Of a stretch of DNA of 64,000 nucleotides, positions 12,105 to 23,022 are shown in pieces. The position numbers were made by a program, and so were the translations under genes. The first letter of the stretch is position 1, and every line of letters starts with the position of its first letter. The DNA is from Floccularia luteovirens (Eukaryota; Basidiomycota; Agaricomycetes; Agaricales; Squamanitaceae), in NCBI GenBank assembly GCA_009739215.1, contig VSJF01000003.1, forward strand, positions 744,001 to 808,000, written 5' to 3'. The notes beneath the pieces are model-generated. The model made no database searches. It was not told the DNA's origin and worked only from the letters and a program-made list of their open reading frames with translations.

Positions 12105-12377
12105 ATGTCACATTTTCCACACACATATCCTCAGCACTTTCGCACTGCTATGTCAGTGTGTTTTCTATTGCTATACGCTCATTTTCTGCTCATAGTTTAG
12201 TTTTTTCGTACAGTATTCCGTACAGTATTCTACTTTTTACATCATTTAGTTCCTTGATTTGACAAAAAATTCTGAATTCTCTATACTACCCATTTGATAT
12301 GTCCCCTACTATTACTTTATCCTAACATATCATGAAATCTAATGTTTTCATCGCTACCGCGCAAAGAATTGGGCATT
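12105..12377. other. non-coding right subterminal region of the transposon
   Basis: About 270 AT-rich bases lie between the kinase stop and the right inverted repeat. The 3' UTR of the kinase must lie here. A perfect 12-bp tandem duplication is annotated separately. Bases 12361-12377 are the imperfect inner extension of the right inverted repeat. Confidence 0.8.
12207..12230 (+). repeat. 12-bp tandem duplication CGTACAGTATTC x2
   Basis: Two perfect adjacent copies occur (12207-12218 and 12219-12230) in the right subterminal part of the transposon. Subterminal repeats often serve as transposase binding sites, but two copies alone could also be replication slippage. Confidence 0.8.
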
Positions 12378-12491
12378 AGATGCCACGATGATAGCGCAGA
12401 GTTGTTGTCACACGGTAGTGTCACGGTGACCCGAAAAGGGAAAGTGTGAGTAACAACATCAAAACGAAGCTGAGACTTCTCGCCAGCCGTA
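12378..12491 (-). repeat. right terminal inverted repeat (114 bp)
   Basis: The exact reverse complement of 7724-7837, ending GCCAGCCGTA. The GTCACGGTGAC palindrome lies at 12420-12430. Inward, the bases to 12361 continue the match imperfectly and carry a minus-strand ATG equivalent to the integrase start on the left side. Confidence 0.95.
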
Positions 12492-12497
12492 AGTTTC
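12492..12497. repeat. right 6-bp target site duplication (AGTTTC)
   Basis: Second copy of the target sequence, directly after the right inverted repeat. Confidence 0.93.
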
Positions 12498-12854
12498 CCT
12501 GCAAACCAAACCATCACATCATGTTTCATATAAGTGCAGTTTTGGCTCTCATGGCTTCATTTTCCCTGTTTACCGGCGAACTTTGCATATGATTCTTTTA
12601 AACATATGTAAGAGCTATTGACTAATGGTTCTTTCTGCCGGTGCGGCAAATGTCCAGCGTCAACAATGTTCTCATAGAAGTTGACAAAAAAAGATATGTT
12701 ATTGAGGGGAGAATGTTAATCGAGTGGTACAGAGAGGTAAAGGTATCGTATGCATGGAAGAGAACAATACGAGCGTGTGATTCTGCCATATTTTGTTGAT
12801 GGCGATAAACAGCACGAAAGAACTAAAATAATCTTAATACATTGGAATGCAGTA
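12498..12854. other. displaced upstream region of the monooxygenase gene
   Basis: About 357 bases lie between the transposon and the GID4 stop codon. Before the insertion this would have been the whole interval upstream of the monooxygenase gene (its start was 30 bp from the target site), so its native promoter probably lies here, next to the GID4 3' UTR. I see no gene in it. Confidence 0.6.
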
Positions 12855-14308
12855 CTAACGGAACTCGAAACTGGAGCTTGATCGCTCCGGAACATGGCAC
12901 AGTGAGAGTTGTTGATAACTATCCAGTCCAAATGTGAGCGATATGCAGCATACATAGAATGACTAGCAACTCACGGTTCAGAATTTTGGTGATAATAGAA
13001 TCCACTCATTGTGGCAACTGGTGCACTCAATGGGACGACGGATGGCAGGCGTCGTCGCACACTTGAATCTCGGCGAGTTCGGATGGGTGCCTCAGATTTT
13101 ACACCGTTCGCCTCCGGCTCCATATCAATAGATTCATTGGCAAATGGCTGTAAATTCTGTGACGTTGATCGTGTTGTGGATGAAGAAGCCTGGGAGTTGA
13201 ACTCTACGCAAACATAGTAAAATCCTTTTTACAGCATGATTAGTGGGCTGTGAATATATGCTGTAATCATTCTCCTGCTTCTTACCTGCAAAGCTCGCCC
13301 CATTGATGTCTTGCACCCGGTGGTCAGGTACCAAGAACCGCTCCTTCCACCTCATGAATATGGCACCACGCTCCCGATCATCAATAGTCATATGGGGCTT
13401 CCTAGCTTCCTGTTTGACATGCTTGAACGCTGGGAAACGAGACCAGTGAACCAGGTCTTCATGCTCTGTAGCACCCCAGTTCCGCGTGAGGAACCCATAA
13501 CGACTCCCAATGATTTCAGCGTCAAAATATGTCGTAAGTTCAGGCCAATCATCCGTTAAGCCCCGGATTCGTAGATACCCACACAGGAAAGATGATGCGA
13601 AATCGATGTCCTACAAACATGTTTGAAAAAAAATAATTGAGAGGAAGTGAATTATTATATTGAATGCTAACGCACTACTATTGTGACATTCACGTCATAA
13701 CTATTCCTACCACTTTTTTGGGTCCCTTGGAACGAAGCCCCGGGATATAGACAATGGTGGCCTTGCGAACGTACTCGTAAATGAGTTATGTCGGTCAGTG
13801 GATCGGGAAACGTCGTCGATGCCGTTTTCCATCGGGGAGGATGTGTGATGGAAGATAAAGAATTTTGGTGTTGAGGTAGGGAAAATGAAGAAGTGGTACA
13901 TGTTATAGGCAACAGGGGTGGTTTAATTACATAGGTGGGTGTGATTGTTAATGTTTGTTGGTGTGAAATGGAAGTGTCGGTGGAAGGTGAAGACAGGATA
14001 GGAGTGATATTTTGCGAGGAAACTTGTATGCGCCTCGTGCTTTGGATTACGGTAGGCGTATCGTGCCGCATGGTGAAATCACCATCTACGTCGAGATGAA
14101 ATGGATGGCCCTCTGGAGAAGCGGTAGGCGAGCGTGCCGAGAGAATGCGTTCGCGACATAGAGCACAGACAATGGCATCGGCCTCTGGGAGATAAAGCAA
14201 GTTTGCTTGGTCGACTGGGGATTGACATGATGAGCAGAGTTTGATCTGAGACTGTTGCTGTTCCTGAGGAGGAGGATCACAACGAGAGGTATCCTGACCA
14301 GTAGGCAT
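12855..14308 (-). CDS. GID4/Vid24 substrate receptor of the GID E3 ligase
   Basis: The conserved core is very close to GID4: LYPGASFQGTQKSGRNSYDV, DIDFASSFLCGYLRIRGLTD, DWPELTTYFDAEIIG, HWSRFPAF, IFMRWKERFLVPDH and DINGASFAGFYYVCVEF. It ends MSGFYYHQNSEPYQQLSLCH, then VPERSSSSFEFR and the stop at 12857-12855. In yeast and animals GID4 recognises N-terminal proline degrons on gluconeogenic and other enzymes for ubiquitination. The N-terminus (about 200 residues) is long, poorly conserved and Ser/Thr-rich, with a CxxC...CxxC pair (CSSCQ, CALCRER) that could bind zinc. An insert of about 70 residues rich in Ser and Arg splits the C-terminal core. The first in-frame ATG is at 14308. Four exons; no breaks seen. 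Confidence 0.93.
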
Positions 14309-16644
14309 GAAGGAGGTATGAGCGCTTAGAGAAAGAGAAAGATGTGGGAGGAACAGAAGGGACGAAGGATGGCTTGAGTCTGGTAAGATGGGCACGTGGT
14401 TATGGCTTCGTCAGACACAGTCTCTCTCTCTCTCTGTCGGTCTCTCTGTTTTTCATACAATGTTCTTCCTATTTCACTTCAATAATACTTTTTATCTACT
14501 TCTTCAGTCCTCAACGTCCTACTTACTCACTCATTCCTCCTCCTAGGCGCTCAATCCATTTCCGGGCCCTGCGCTCTTTTCCTTATCGGTCTGCATAATC
14601 GGGGCTCTAATCTAGGTTACTCAATTTATCCCACATCGGTCTACATACTTGGTTTGCCATGTAAATGAGGCTATGCCTTATACAGCCATCAATCACCATA
14701 GCCTCGTCTACAGTCAACGTGATTGCTATCAATGTGGTTGACTAAACATTTCCTTCTCCGTGTAAGAATCTACCGAAGCGACCCGAAGCTGTTCTTAAAG
14801 AAGATGTCACTGACCCAACTTGCTATTCTCGGTCTGGGAGCTTGCAGGCTACCTTGGGAACTACGTCGGCCAAACTATGAACCTAGGTACTGTCCGCCGA
14901 AATATGCGACCTAATTGAAGAATACGAAAAGTGATCCTATCAAACACCCACAACCATCCCGAACAAACAGCGAAAGTCTTTACTCCCATAAGTTCGTCCA
15001 CAAACATTTGCTTCATTGTGACTGCATCTACAGGTTCGTCGCAATTTATTATGTTAACAATATCAATTCAGCCCTTTATACAAACACAAAGTATAACTCC
15101 GGTCAGGAGTATTGTTCCACCTTAGTTAATTAAAACTTTTAACGGAACTTATATTCAATGCTGACTTTTCTAAACAGAAATTCGTATTTATACATTGATA
15201 GACTTCAGGCGCTGACGATTAGCGACCGCAGACGAGCGCCCATGTGCAGAGTCAAAATGATGCATGCAGTGCTTTTCCATAACCAAGTCAACCTAGGCGG
15301 CAAATTTCCGCCTACATGCACCTTAAAGCTGTTGACACAGAGCTAATACCAATGATACAAGCCCAAGCCCAACATCTTCCGAATGAACACAAAGTCTCAA
15401 CGCATCTATCCCCTTTACATAGACCTTGATTGAACTCAAAAACTCTCTGAAATGTTAAGCAGCGTAAAGGGGATCAAAAATAAGCCACACCGAATAACAG
15501 GCTTTTATCCAACCCCTCCTAAGTATTATATGGGGTGTACTATACTGTCCGATCATGTTGCCATAAATGAATATACTGTGATCAAAGAATCAGGATCAGC
15601 CCACGTTCACAGGCGTCTTTCCACACAAGATGCGCTTCTGTGCGGGAATAAAGGGTGCAAACAGAGAAATGGTTTTAACGAACATCTACTGCCATCAGTA
15701 TTCGTGTCGTGGCATTGGGAATCATGATGCATAACCCTGCAACGTGGAGGGGCAGTTCCCGAGTATCTGGTAAATTACATATACTCTCCTCTGCATATGT
15801 GCTAGCCTACAAATATATCTGATGCACTAACGTCAGTACCAGAATGAGTGTTATTAAAAATTTGCTTCTAATAACTACAATCAAGGTACTTAATCTATCG
15901 AAACACTTGATGTGAGTACTTATGTGAAACACTACGCGGTGACAGCAGGTACTGTATTCCATGACAAAGAGGCGCCAATTGGTGACAATGTGCTTGAAAA
16001 AGCATCAGGCTGTGGTCGTACGGTGCGACTATCGGATATCCGCGCAGGTTTTAGAATTTGTTTTGGGAACGTCGGATTTTGGCGCCTCGAGAGAGACAGT
16101 TAAGACCTAATTAAATTAATAGATCTCTTTTTGCGCATCAAAGAGCTGTTAAATGCGACATGATCAAATTTAACCAGATTTATGTTTCTCTCTCATGAGC
16201 TGTTCAAGTGTTCTCAAAACAGTACAGCCCTTACTATTTGCTGGAGCGATCGTGACCGAGATGGTACTATCTTAGTCTACGGGAAGGAACAAAGCTATGA
16301 TGCCTACGTATACCCGGCAACACATGTCAAGTTTCAGCTGTATATTTCTAGATTGGGAGCTGTAAAACTATTAATTGTAGGAAACATCAAATCGCTAGTA
16401 TTGGACAGTCCATTAGAGCCGTTCCGAGCGCTGATATATTTATGGGAGGCAGATATGGGAGGTAGAAAAGCTGGAAAGACAACACCACATACATTTTTGA
16501 ATCTTTCCACCCTGTCAAACGCCATTAAAATCTCCTGCTTTATTGCAACGACAATTACCCAATGATATAGATCCAAACTACATCTATGGAAATGGAAAGG
16601 TTCCGAAAGACAATGCTTAACAGTCGTTATAACAGAAGGTTACT
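14309..16644. other. 2.3-kb region without a supported gene
   Basis: This holds the GID4 promoter, with a short TC microsatellite at 14421-14435 and a CACGTG at 14393-14398. The rest is AT-rich sequence with only short open frames (the longest about 127 codons at 16182-16565, hydrophilic and with no family resemblance). I see no transposon ends or RNA genes. It may contain decayed sequence. Confidence 0.5.
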
Positions 16645-19600
16645 TCATGTTTGGTTGTCGCCAGTTGTCGTATTCTTCTTTGGACTTGTGACTTCATCGA
16701 AGCTTGATTTCTTGGTAGAATCTACATATTTGGTATCGTGACCTATCTTTTCGTCTTCTCCATCATTAGCTTGCTTCTCTATATCATTTGATTCAGATTC
16801 TTTCGTGTCTGGAGTTTGGGGGTTCTCCGATTGTGCGGCGTTTTCGTTCTTGTCACTATCCCGGATAATATTACGTTGGAGAGTGTACTTTTTGATGAAA
16901 AGAACTGTATAAACCGTCAACTCCCAACTGGTACGTGTCACACAAACAACCACTTACCCATAACAAAGCTCACGAATAAGAATGGAGTCATTACCAACCA
17001 CACCATACTGATTGAGCGTGCATACGCTTGAATAACTTCAGCACGTTGAATAGGGTCCTATATATAAGGATCAGATATATTTATGTGGTAGGTAATAACA
17101 ACACAAACAGGTATCATGTTTAAGTGCCTAACACTTTGGCTCAGGCTGGCAGGGCTTGTGTCAAAGTTCACACCAGGTATTTTCTCAATTTTCTTTTTGA
17201 GAACCTAAGATGAATGAAATTTTCGGATTAGTGGATCCGATTTCAATGACCAACAACAAAGAACACACGCTAGAGAAGATAGCTTGTCCAATGGAAATTC
17301 CGACTGTGCCGCCTAGAGTTCTGCACTGGATTTAATAAAACCAGCTAAACTAATATAGTCACAGGGACTGTACCGTAGAAAACCAAGCGTGGATGTGCTT
17401 GTGGCCATGTCCTTAAGAGGCATAGCTGCTTGCAAACCTATCAGGGGTGTCTATAACGGTGGTTTAGCCGTTTTTATAAATTATGTCACAGTTGACAAAT
17501 ACCTGGAACAGGCATCCAAGCCCTATTGCTGCGATTAATGGATATATAACCTTGACAGCGCTGAGTGCATAGATCAGTTAGAGAAAGGGTTCTGTAGATT
17601 ATTCTGACATACGTTGACGAGTGGGAGTCAAGCATTATCATCAAACCCATCCCTAATGTGAAGATACTAAACCCTACCCACATCACTGGTCGGTACTGAC
17701 CTGTGCGAGATACTATCATTCCGGAAAGCGCAGACAAGACGGCAGAACCCAGAGAGTACGACAGCATTCTTTATACGTTGACTAAGTAATTACTACATCC
17801 CATATGAAAGCCATGATACTCACTGTATACCCGCCCTAGTTGCCGAAGCCCCCAAAACTTGGAAGTAAAGTGGTAGATAGTAAGCACCTAGACCAGAATT
17901 AGATCATTCCAAATCAAAAGACGTTATTGTTACCGGCAAAAAATCCCAACGCATGGAAGAATGTAGTTATCAAAAGAATGCCCGTTGTTCTTGTCTAGAA
18001 TACAAGGTCAGGGATGCACACGATATACATGATGTTTTTCACCTTGAAAAGGCGAGGAGGTACGATTGGTGACCTTTTAGTGTACATTTCGTTGATAGCA
18101 CCTGCTACCAGCAACACGCAACCAACGGTCAGGAGAGCAATGGTTGGTTTCGAAGACCCTTAGTTATCCAAAAAGTAAGCCCATTTATATCGTATAGGCG
18201 AAAGAAATGCCATACAACTAGTCTCGCCTTCATTGAATCCCAACAATAGGCAGACGACACCTCCTACGATAAGGACCAATCCAACGAAGTCGAATGTTGC
18301 GATATGCTCCCTAAACGAACGTCCTTGGTGTGGGTTCAGGTTCAGGAAGAAAAACAGAATGGCAGCAGATATGCCGCCTGTTGGCCTGCAAAATACAGTG
18401 AGCAGCTACACACAAAATCCCAAAGGTCTATAGTCGTACAGATTGATGAAAAAACACCTATCACAGATTCTTGTTAGTGGATAAAACACGAATTCAATGA
18501 TTGCCTCACCATCTCCAAGTCACGTGGTCCGTAAATACCTTACGCAAAGAGATTAGATTATATTCGTCTTACGGCAGATTAAAAAAAGCTAACTCCACCG
18601 ATAAGAGGGCCGACAACGCTGGTAAATGATGTACGATGAGAAGATTAGGTATTTCAGACATGGAATCGAGAACAAACCTGGCTATGCCCCAAGTGGCTCC
18701 AAGTAAGCCAGCATATTTTCCCCGCCTTGAATGGGATCAATGATAATTCTCTACAGACCGAAATTTACTCACTCCCGTAAAGGAACAATATCACCAATCG
18801 TGATGTTCACCTTTGTCATAAATCAGTGTCATCGAACATTAATACCAGAAAGGACCCTAACCAACTGTAAAATACCACCACCACCTATCCCCTGAATAGC
18901 TCTCGATACAATCAGCCATGTCTGGTGATAGAATTATATTCAGTTGAGCAATGTGCCTTTTGCAAATAACAAACCATGTTCTGTGCAGCACCACATAATG
19001 CAGACCCAATCTACACCCAGGTAAGGAAATGGATAAACAGGAGCAGTGAAGGTGACTCACAAGGAAAACGATAATGGCTGTATATAGTATGGGTTTTCTT
19101 CCAATCAGATCCGATAGCTTTCCATACGCTGGTGATAATCTGTTCGGACAAAAATTATTTAGAATCAATACTTGACCAGTTGGAATAGATCCGGACCCTG
19201 CTGCCGCAAGTAAGTAAGCACTGGATGACGGCTGTGTGAATATTTCTTCATTTATTGATGACGGAACGACGACTAACCTTCCCACCCAGCTGTACTGACT
19301 TCCACCACCAAGTTTGCCAACAATCGTTGGTAGCGCAGTTGCAACTATAGTCTGCAGCTCATTTATATATCAACATGTTTCCAGACAGATGGATGATAAT
19401 AGAACGCACTTGATCAATTGCAGCCAAGAAAGTACAGAGCATTAAACCAATAAAGACCTAAAAACGAGATAAAACGGGGGGTAAGAGCTTTTCTGAGCGG
19501 CCAAAAGAGACTCCTCACAATGGAAAGACGATTTTTTGGGAGGACATGGGTTTCCTTTTCCTTCCAAGATGCCCCTGGCTCGGCCTTGCCTGGATTTGAC

Positions 19601-19659
19601 CCTTCCTTCGCAACATCCCCTTGAATTTGTGGATCTTTATGAGCCTCGCGTGACGACAT
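16645..19659 (-). CDS. MFS transporter, DHA2-like 14-TM drug/H+ antiporter
   Basis: The start at 19659 gives a hydrophilic N-terminus (MSSREAHKDPQIQG). The first membrane span FIGLMLCTFLAAIDQ has the typical acidic residue. Next are TALPTIVGKLGGGSQYSW and motif A as YGKLSDLIGRKPIL. The antiporter motif C is VVGPLIGGV (about 18600), followed by VTWRWCFFINLP. These are the hallmarks of the 14-span drug/H+ antiporter branch. The C-terminus is an acidic hydrophilic tail (KNENAAQSENPQTPDTKESE) ending at 16645. The gene is cut into about fifteen small exons; I traced the diagnostic ones and saw no stop that forces a pseudogene. The substrate cannot be told from sequence; relatives export toxins, drugs or siderophores at the plasma or vacuolar membrane. 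Confidence 0.88.
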
Positions 19660-21081
19660 TATACGGGGGGATGGTTTGGTGTGAGAGTGAAGAGAATCCC
19701 ACAGTTGTTAAACGTTAAATACCTGACCAAATTTCGAGTTGCGCAGAAAGTAGTCGATCGGATGAAGTCACTTGCCGAGATGCCGGTCAAACTGTTCCTT
19801 ATGCTGCCTGCTACCGGTTAGTTCTTTCCGGTGATTATCTCATCTTCAAGGACATTCTGTCGTGAAACAGAAAAAATTTACATTTACAGGTCCACGACTA
19901 GTATACATACACACCTAATAATTGAGTTCCCTCGATTCTTCACCATAGATGTAGTATGCCATGTCGATATCGATATTAATTGTAGGACAACTTATCGATG
20001 CAACATGAAAATAATAAAAGTTTGCCGCTTCGTGCCGATGGTACATGTGGTTGTAATTCTCCTAAAATAACGGCAACATGTAATTAATTTTTCAATGTGA
20101 TCAAATACTATGTTGTTCGTTCACCTACTACCATGATGCAAAGTGCCCACGCATTTAGACTACTTATCACTTTTACATAACTAGGCTGTGAGGACACACG
20201 CCAAAATCAAGCGCTGAGAAGCTCTGGCCCTTCTCACTGCCTCGTTCAAACCAATTTATTCTAGTGTTTATTATTTTAAATGCCACAACCACATTTCACA
20301 ATAACGATTTGATCCATGGTGTTCTATATATAAGTATCGTAAGGCCGTGCTCTGTACGTACCCGTAGTACCACTAACGTTCGGTTTGATATCAAGTGGTG
20401 CATAGAAAGTTTGATTCAAAGCATGTGTGTTTGTAAATTGGTATAGTACTTGGTACAGTATTTGTGGGGTCGGGTGTTGGGGGCATGGTGGTAGTTGCTG
20501 TTTTATATGCAAATTTCATGCGATTAGGCGGCAGACAACCTGATTCGTAGTTCTCTCAGTAGGTGAACATCTCGGAGTGGGATGTAGTCATGTTGTAGGT
20601 TGTTTACATCTAATCTTTTATGAACTATTAAAATGACCAGGAGTAACATGATTTGTCGCTGATAATTTCAACAAATCAACCACTAGAGCAAACCAAAGGT
20701 CACAAAGCTTTTGTTTATGAGCAACTATTGTGTATTGTACCTATATAACTTGGAGTAAAAGTGTGGAGCAATCACAAGATCCACTAAGCTCAAGCGCCTT
20801 GCAAAAACAACAGAAAACGCGAAAATTCATGGACTCCAAGACCCGCTACTAAGGTAGTACGAAATTATAGTCTAAGTAACTTCCAGAAATTCATTCACAA
20901 AGAGATTCTATCGGATTTACTCTGTAAAGACATAAGAAACAGTTGTTTGTGATAGAAATTGTGGTCGGAGCCTTTCTTTCGGGAATAGCCAGTGTCAAAC
21001 CTTATCTGACTCAAAGATTTACTTGATTTCTGCTTTCAACCCGTTCTTTCTTCCTCACCGCATCGCATTGGATCTTCAATC
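19660..21081. other. 1.4-kb intergenic region upstream of the MFS and Ran genes
   Basis: The two flanking genes diverge, so both promoters lie here. The sequence is AT-rich with no open frame that I can support. A pyrimidine-rich stretch (about 20985-21080) leads into the Ran start codon, as is usual for highly expressed fungal genes. Confidence 0.55.
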
Positions 21082-22184
21082 ATGACTGAACAAACCCCCA
21101 ATATCCCGACCTTCAAACTTGTTCTTGGTAAGTGTGTCCCCGTCGTGTGTGTATTTAGTCGCTCATATTGCTTGAATTCCTCCTTGTTCTTTATCGATGC
21201 TTGATTTCTTCATCGATGTCCCTTTCATACTCACACCCTTTTAATGCGCTTCATTCTTATTTGCGCACCCTTTTATATATACTGTACAGTCGGAGATGGA
21301 GGAACAGGAAAGACCACTTTTGTCAAGGTGATTGGCCCTCAACAGACGACTTCTGTAGTTCAAGATCGCGTACTGATCTGTGAAAATGTATAGCGTCATT
21401 TGACTGGTGAATTTGAGAAGAAGTACATCGGTACGTTTTCAGCTTCCATCACACCTTCCCTAATATCATCTATAATTTATTTCTATTAGCTACTCTGGGG
21501 GTTGAAGTCCACCCTCTCAAATTCTCCACGAACTTTGGGACAATTTGCTTCAATGTCTGGGACACCGCCGGTCAGGAGAAATTCGGCGGTCTGCGAGATG
21601 GATACTACATCCAAGGCCAGTGTGGAATTATCATGTTTGACGTCACATCGCGTATTACCTACAAAAACGTTCCAAATTGGCATCGCGACCTTGAAAGAGT
21701 GTGTGAAAATATTCCAATCGTCCTTTGTGGAAACAAAGTCGATGTAAAAGTGGGTCTCGGTTCTGTTGCTTATCAGGAGTTGTCACAAATATTCTTCAAA
21801 TTCTAGGAAAGAAAAGTCAAAACTGGCGCTGTGACGTTCCACAGAAAGAAAAATCTGCAATATTTCGAGATCTCAGCGAAGTCTAACTATAACTTCGAAA
21901 AACCATTCCTATGGCTGGCCAGGAAACTCGTCGGGTATATATTATAAATTATCTTGCTTTGTATGATGAACTCATCTTATGTGTTATCTTAGAAATGCCA
22001 CCTTAGAATTCGTGGCTGCTCCCGCTCTGGCCCCCGCTGAAGTCGTCGTTGATGCGGAGCTGATGAAACAGTATGCTGACGAACTGAAGCGGGTATGAAC
22101 TTTTACTAGATCATATATTTTTATCTGACCATTGCATCACAGGCGGAAGCAGTTCCACTTCCAGAGGATGATGAAGATTTGTGA
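21082..22184 (+). CDS. Ran GTPase (Gsp1/Spi1 orthologue)
   Basis: Seven exons (21082-21127, 21290-21327, 21394-21430, 21490-21749, 21807-21934, 21993-22092, 22143-22184) encode a complete Ran. Visible motifs are the P-loop GDGGTGKT, the effector region [29 protein letters not shown], the guanine-specificity [17 protein letters not shown] and the acidic end PEDDEDL. There is no C-terminal prenylation cysteine, as expected for Ran. It drives nucleocytoplasmic transport and spindle assembly. The start ATG directly gives [19 protein letters not shown], matching fungal Ran starts. The first intron (162 nt) is longer than the rest, which is common in highly expressed fungal genes. Confidence 0.98.
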
Positions 22185-23022
22185 TTTATTCCTGATCCCC
22201 ACATTTTACTTCTCTGTGATAGTATCGAGACAAATACATTTACAACACGCATACATCGACACGTAGCAACCACGTTTCCATTTGTTAATTGAAACTTCTT
22301 TTCCATCTATCGTTCACTTTGCGTTCGGACCATTAACATCTTCAGGTTATGAGAGCTTCTACCGTATATGCATTTTCGCCTGGAAAACTTTTTGTACAAA
22401 TCAGTTCGAGCACGGAGACTATACAAGCATTCGTCAGTCAGTGGAAACGAAAATGCGTTGAGTATGATTGAGCAGTTTGGAGGATAGTCTTTGAGCTTGG
22501 CTTTTCACTAACTTGGACTTGGTCAATAGTATCTAGCCACCCGACAAACTGAAGAAGAGAGTCGTGTCGCCCTCCAGTATAACGGCATTGGATGCTTTGC
22601 GAAATTTTCAAGCCATCGTACAGAATCGGTAGCTGTTTCCATCTTCATTTTTAATATTGCTATTTTTTTTGTCGCTCTTCATAATGGTCTTGGCGCTTTG
22701 ACTAGAATACTATGGTTGGAAATGGTTTGACTAAGGACCAGTAATACTAGAACAATACACCACGTTAATTACAGGACAGGACCATTTCATAGAGCCAATC
22801 CCTAAACACATTAACATGCAATGAAGCAGGTCCAGTTAGACGTAACGGACGTGTCACACAAACAACCAATCCTGAAGCTCCCACCATATTGCGTATTGAG
22901 TGTGGCAGCAAGTGGATCTGTCGTGGGAATGGCTATAACATAAACTGATGGGCAGACAGCGCATACTTGATTCAAGCCTTGAGAGTTTCCGAGGGATAAC
23001 AAGACGTAGAGTTACTGGCTTT
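22185..23022. other. 838-bp convergent intergenic region
   Basis: Lies between the 3' ends of the Ran and FRG1 genes. I see no coding or RNA gene; short open frames lack any family signal. Confidence 0.55.

Larger units (their letters stand above)
7724..12491 (+). mobile_element. 4.77-kb TIR transposon with integrase and alpha-kinase genes
   Basis: The element is bounded by 114-bp inverted repeats (7724-7837 and 12378-12491) that are identical by my base-by-base comparison, and by the 6-bp direct duplication AGTTTC. The ends read TACGGCTGG...CCAGCCGTA. Inside are two genes on the + strand separated by about 134 bp: an rve/DDE-type integrase (7848-9450) and an alpha-type protein kinase (9585-12104). 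About 270 non-coding bases follow before the right repeat. From memory, TAY...RTA ends and a 6-bp duplication fit the IS3EU superfamily of eukaryotic DNA transposons, whose transposase is also rve-like; I could not check this. Identical repeats argue for a young insertion. The integrase carries a premature stop, so this copy is probably non-autonomous now. Confidence 0.92.

Noticed and set aside
12317..12529. Minus-strand open frame of 70 codons at the right transposon end
   Set aside because: It is simply the inverted repeat read through; its ATG mirrors the integrase start and there is no following exon.
16182..16565. 127-codon open frame in the gene-poor region
   Set aside because: No family resemblance, no intron context and mixed composition; could be chance.
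22811..23002. Minus-strand open frame after FRG1
   Set aside because: It lies beyond the FRG1 stop and has no resemblance to a known protein.
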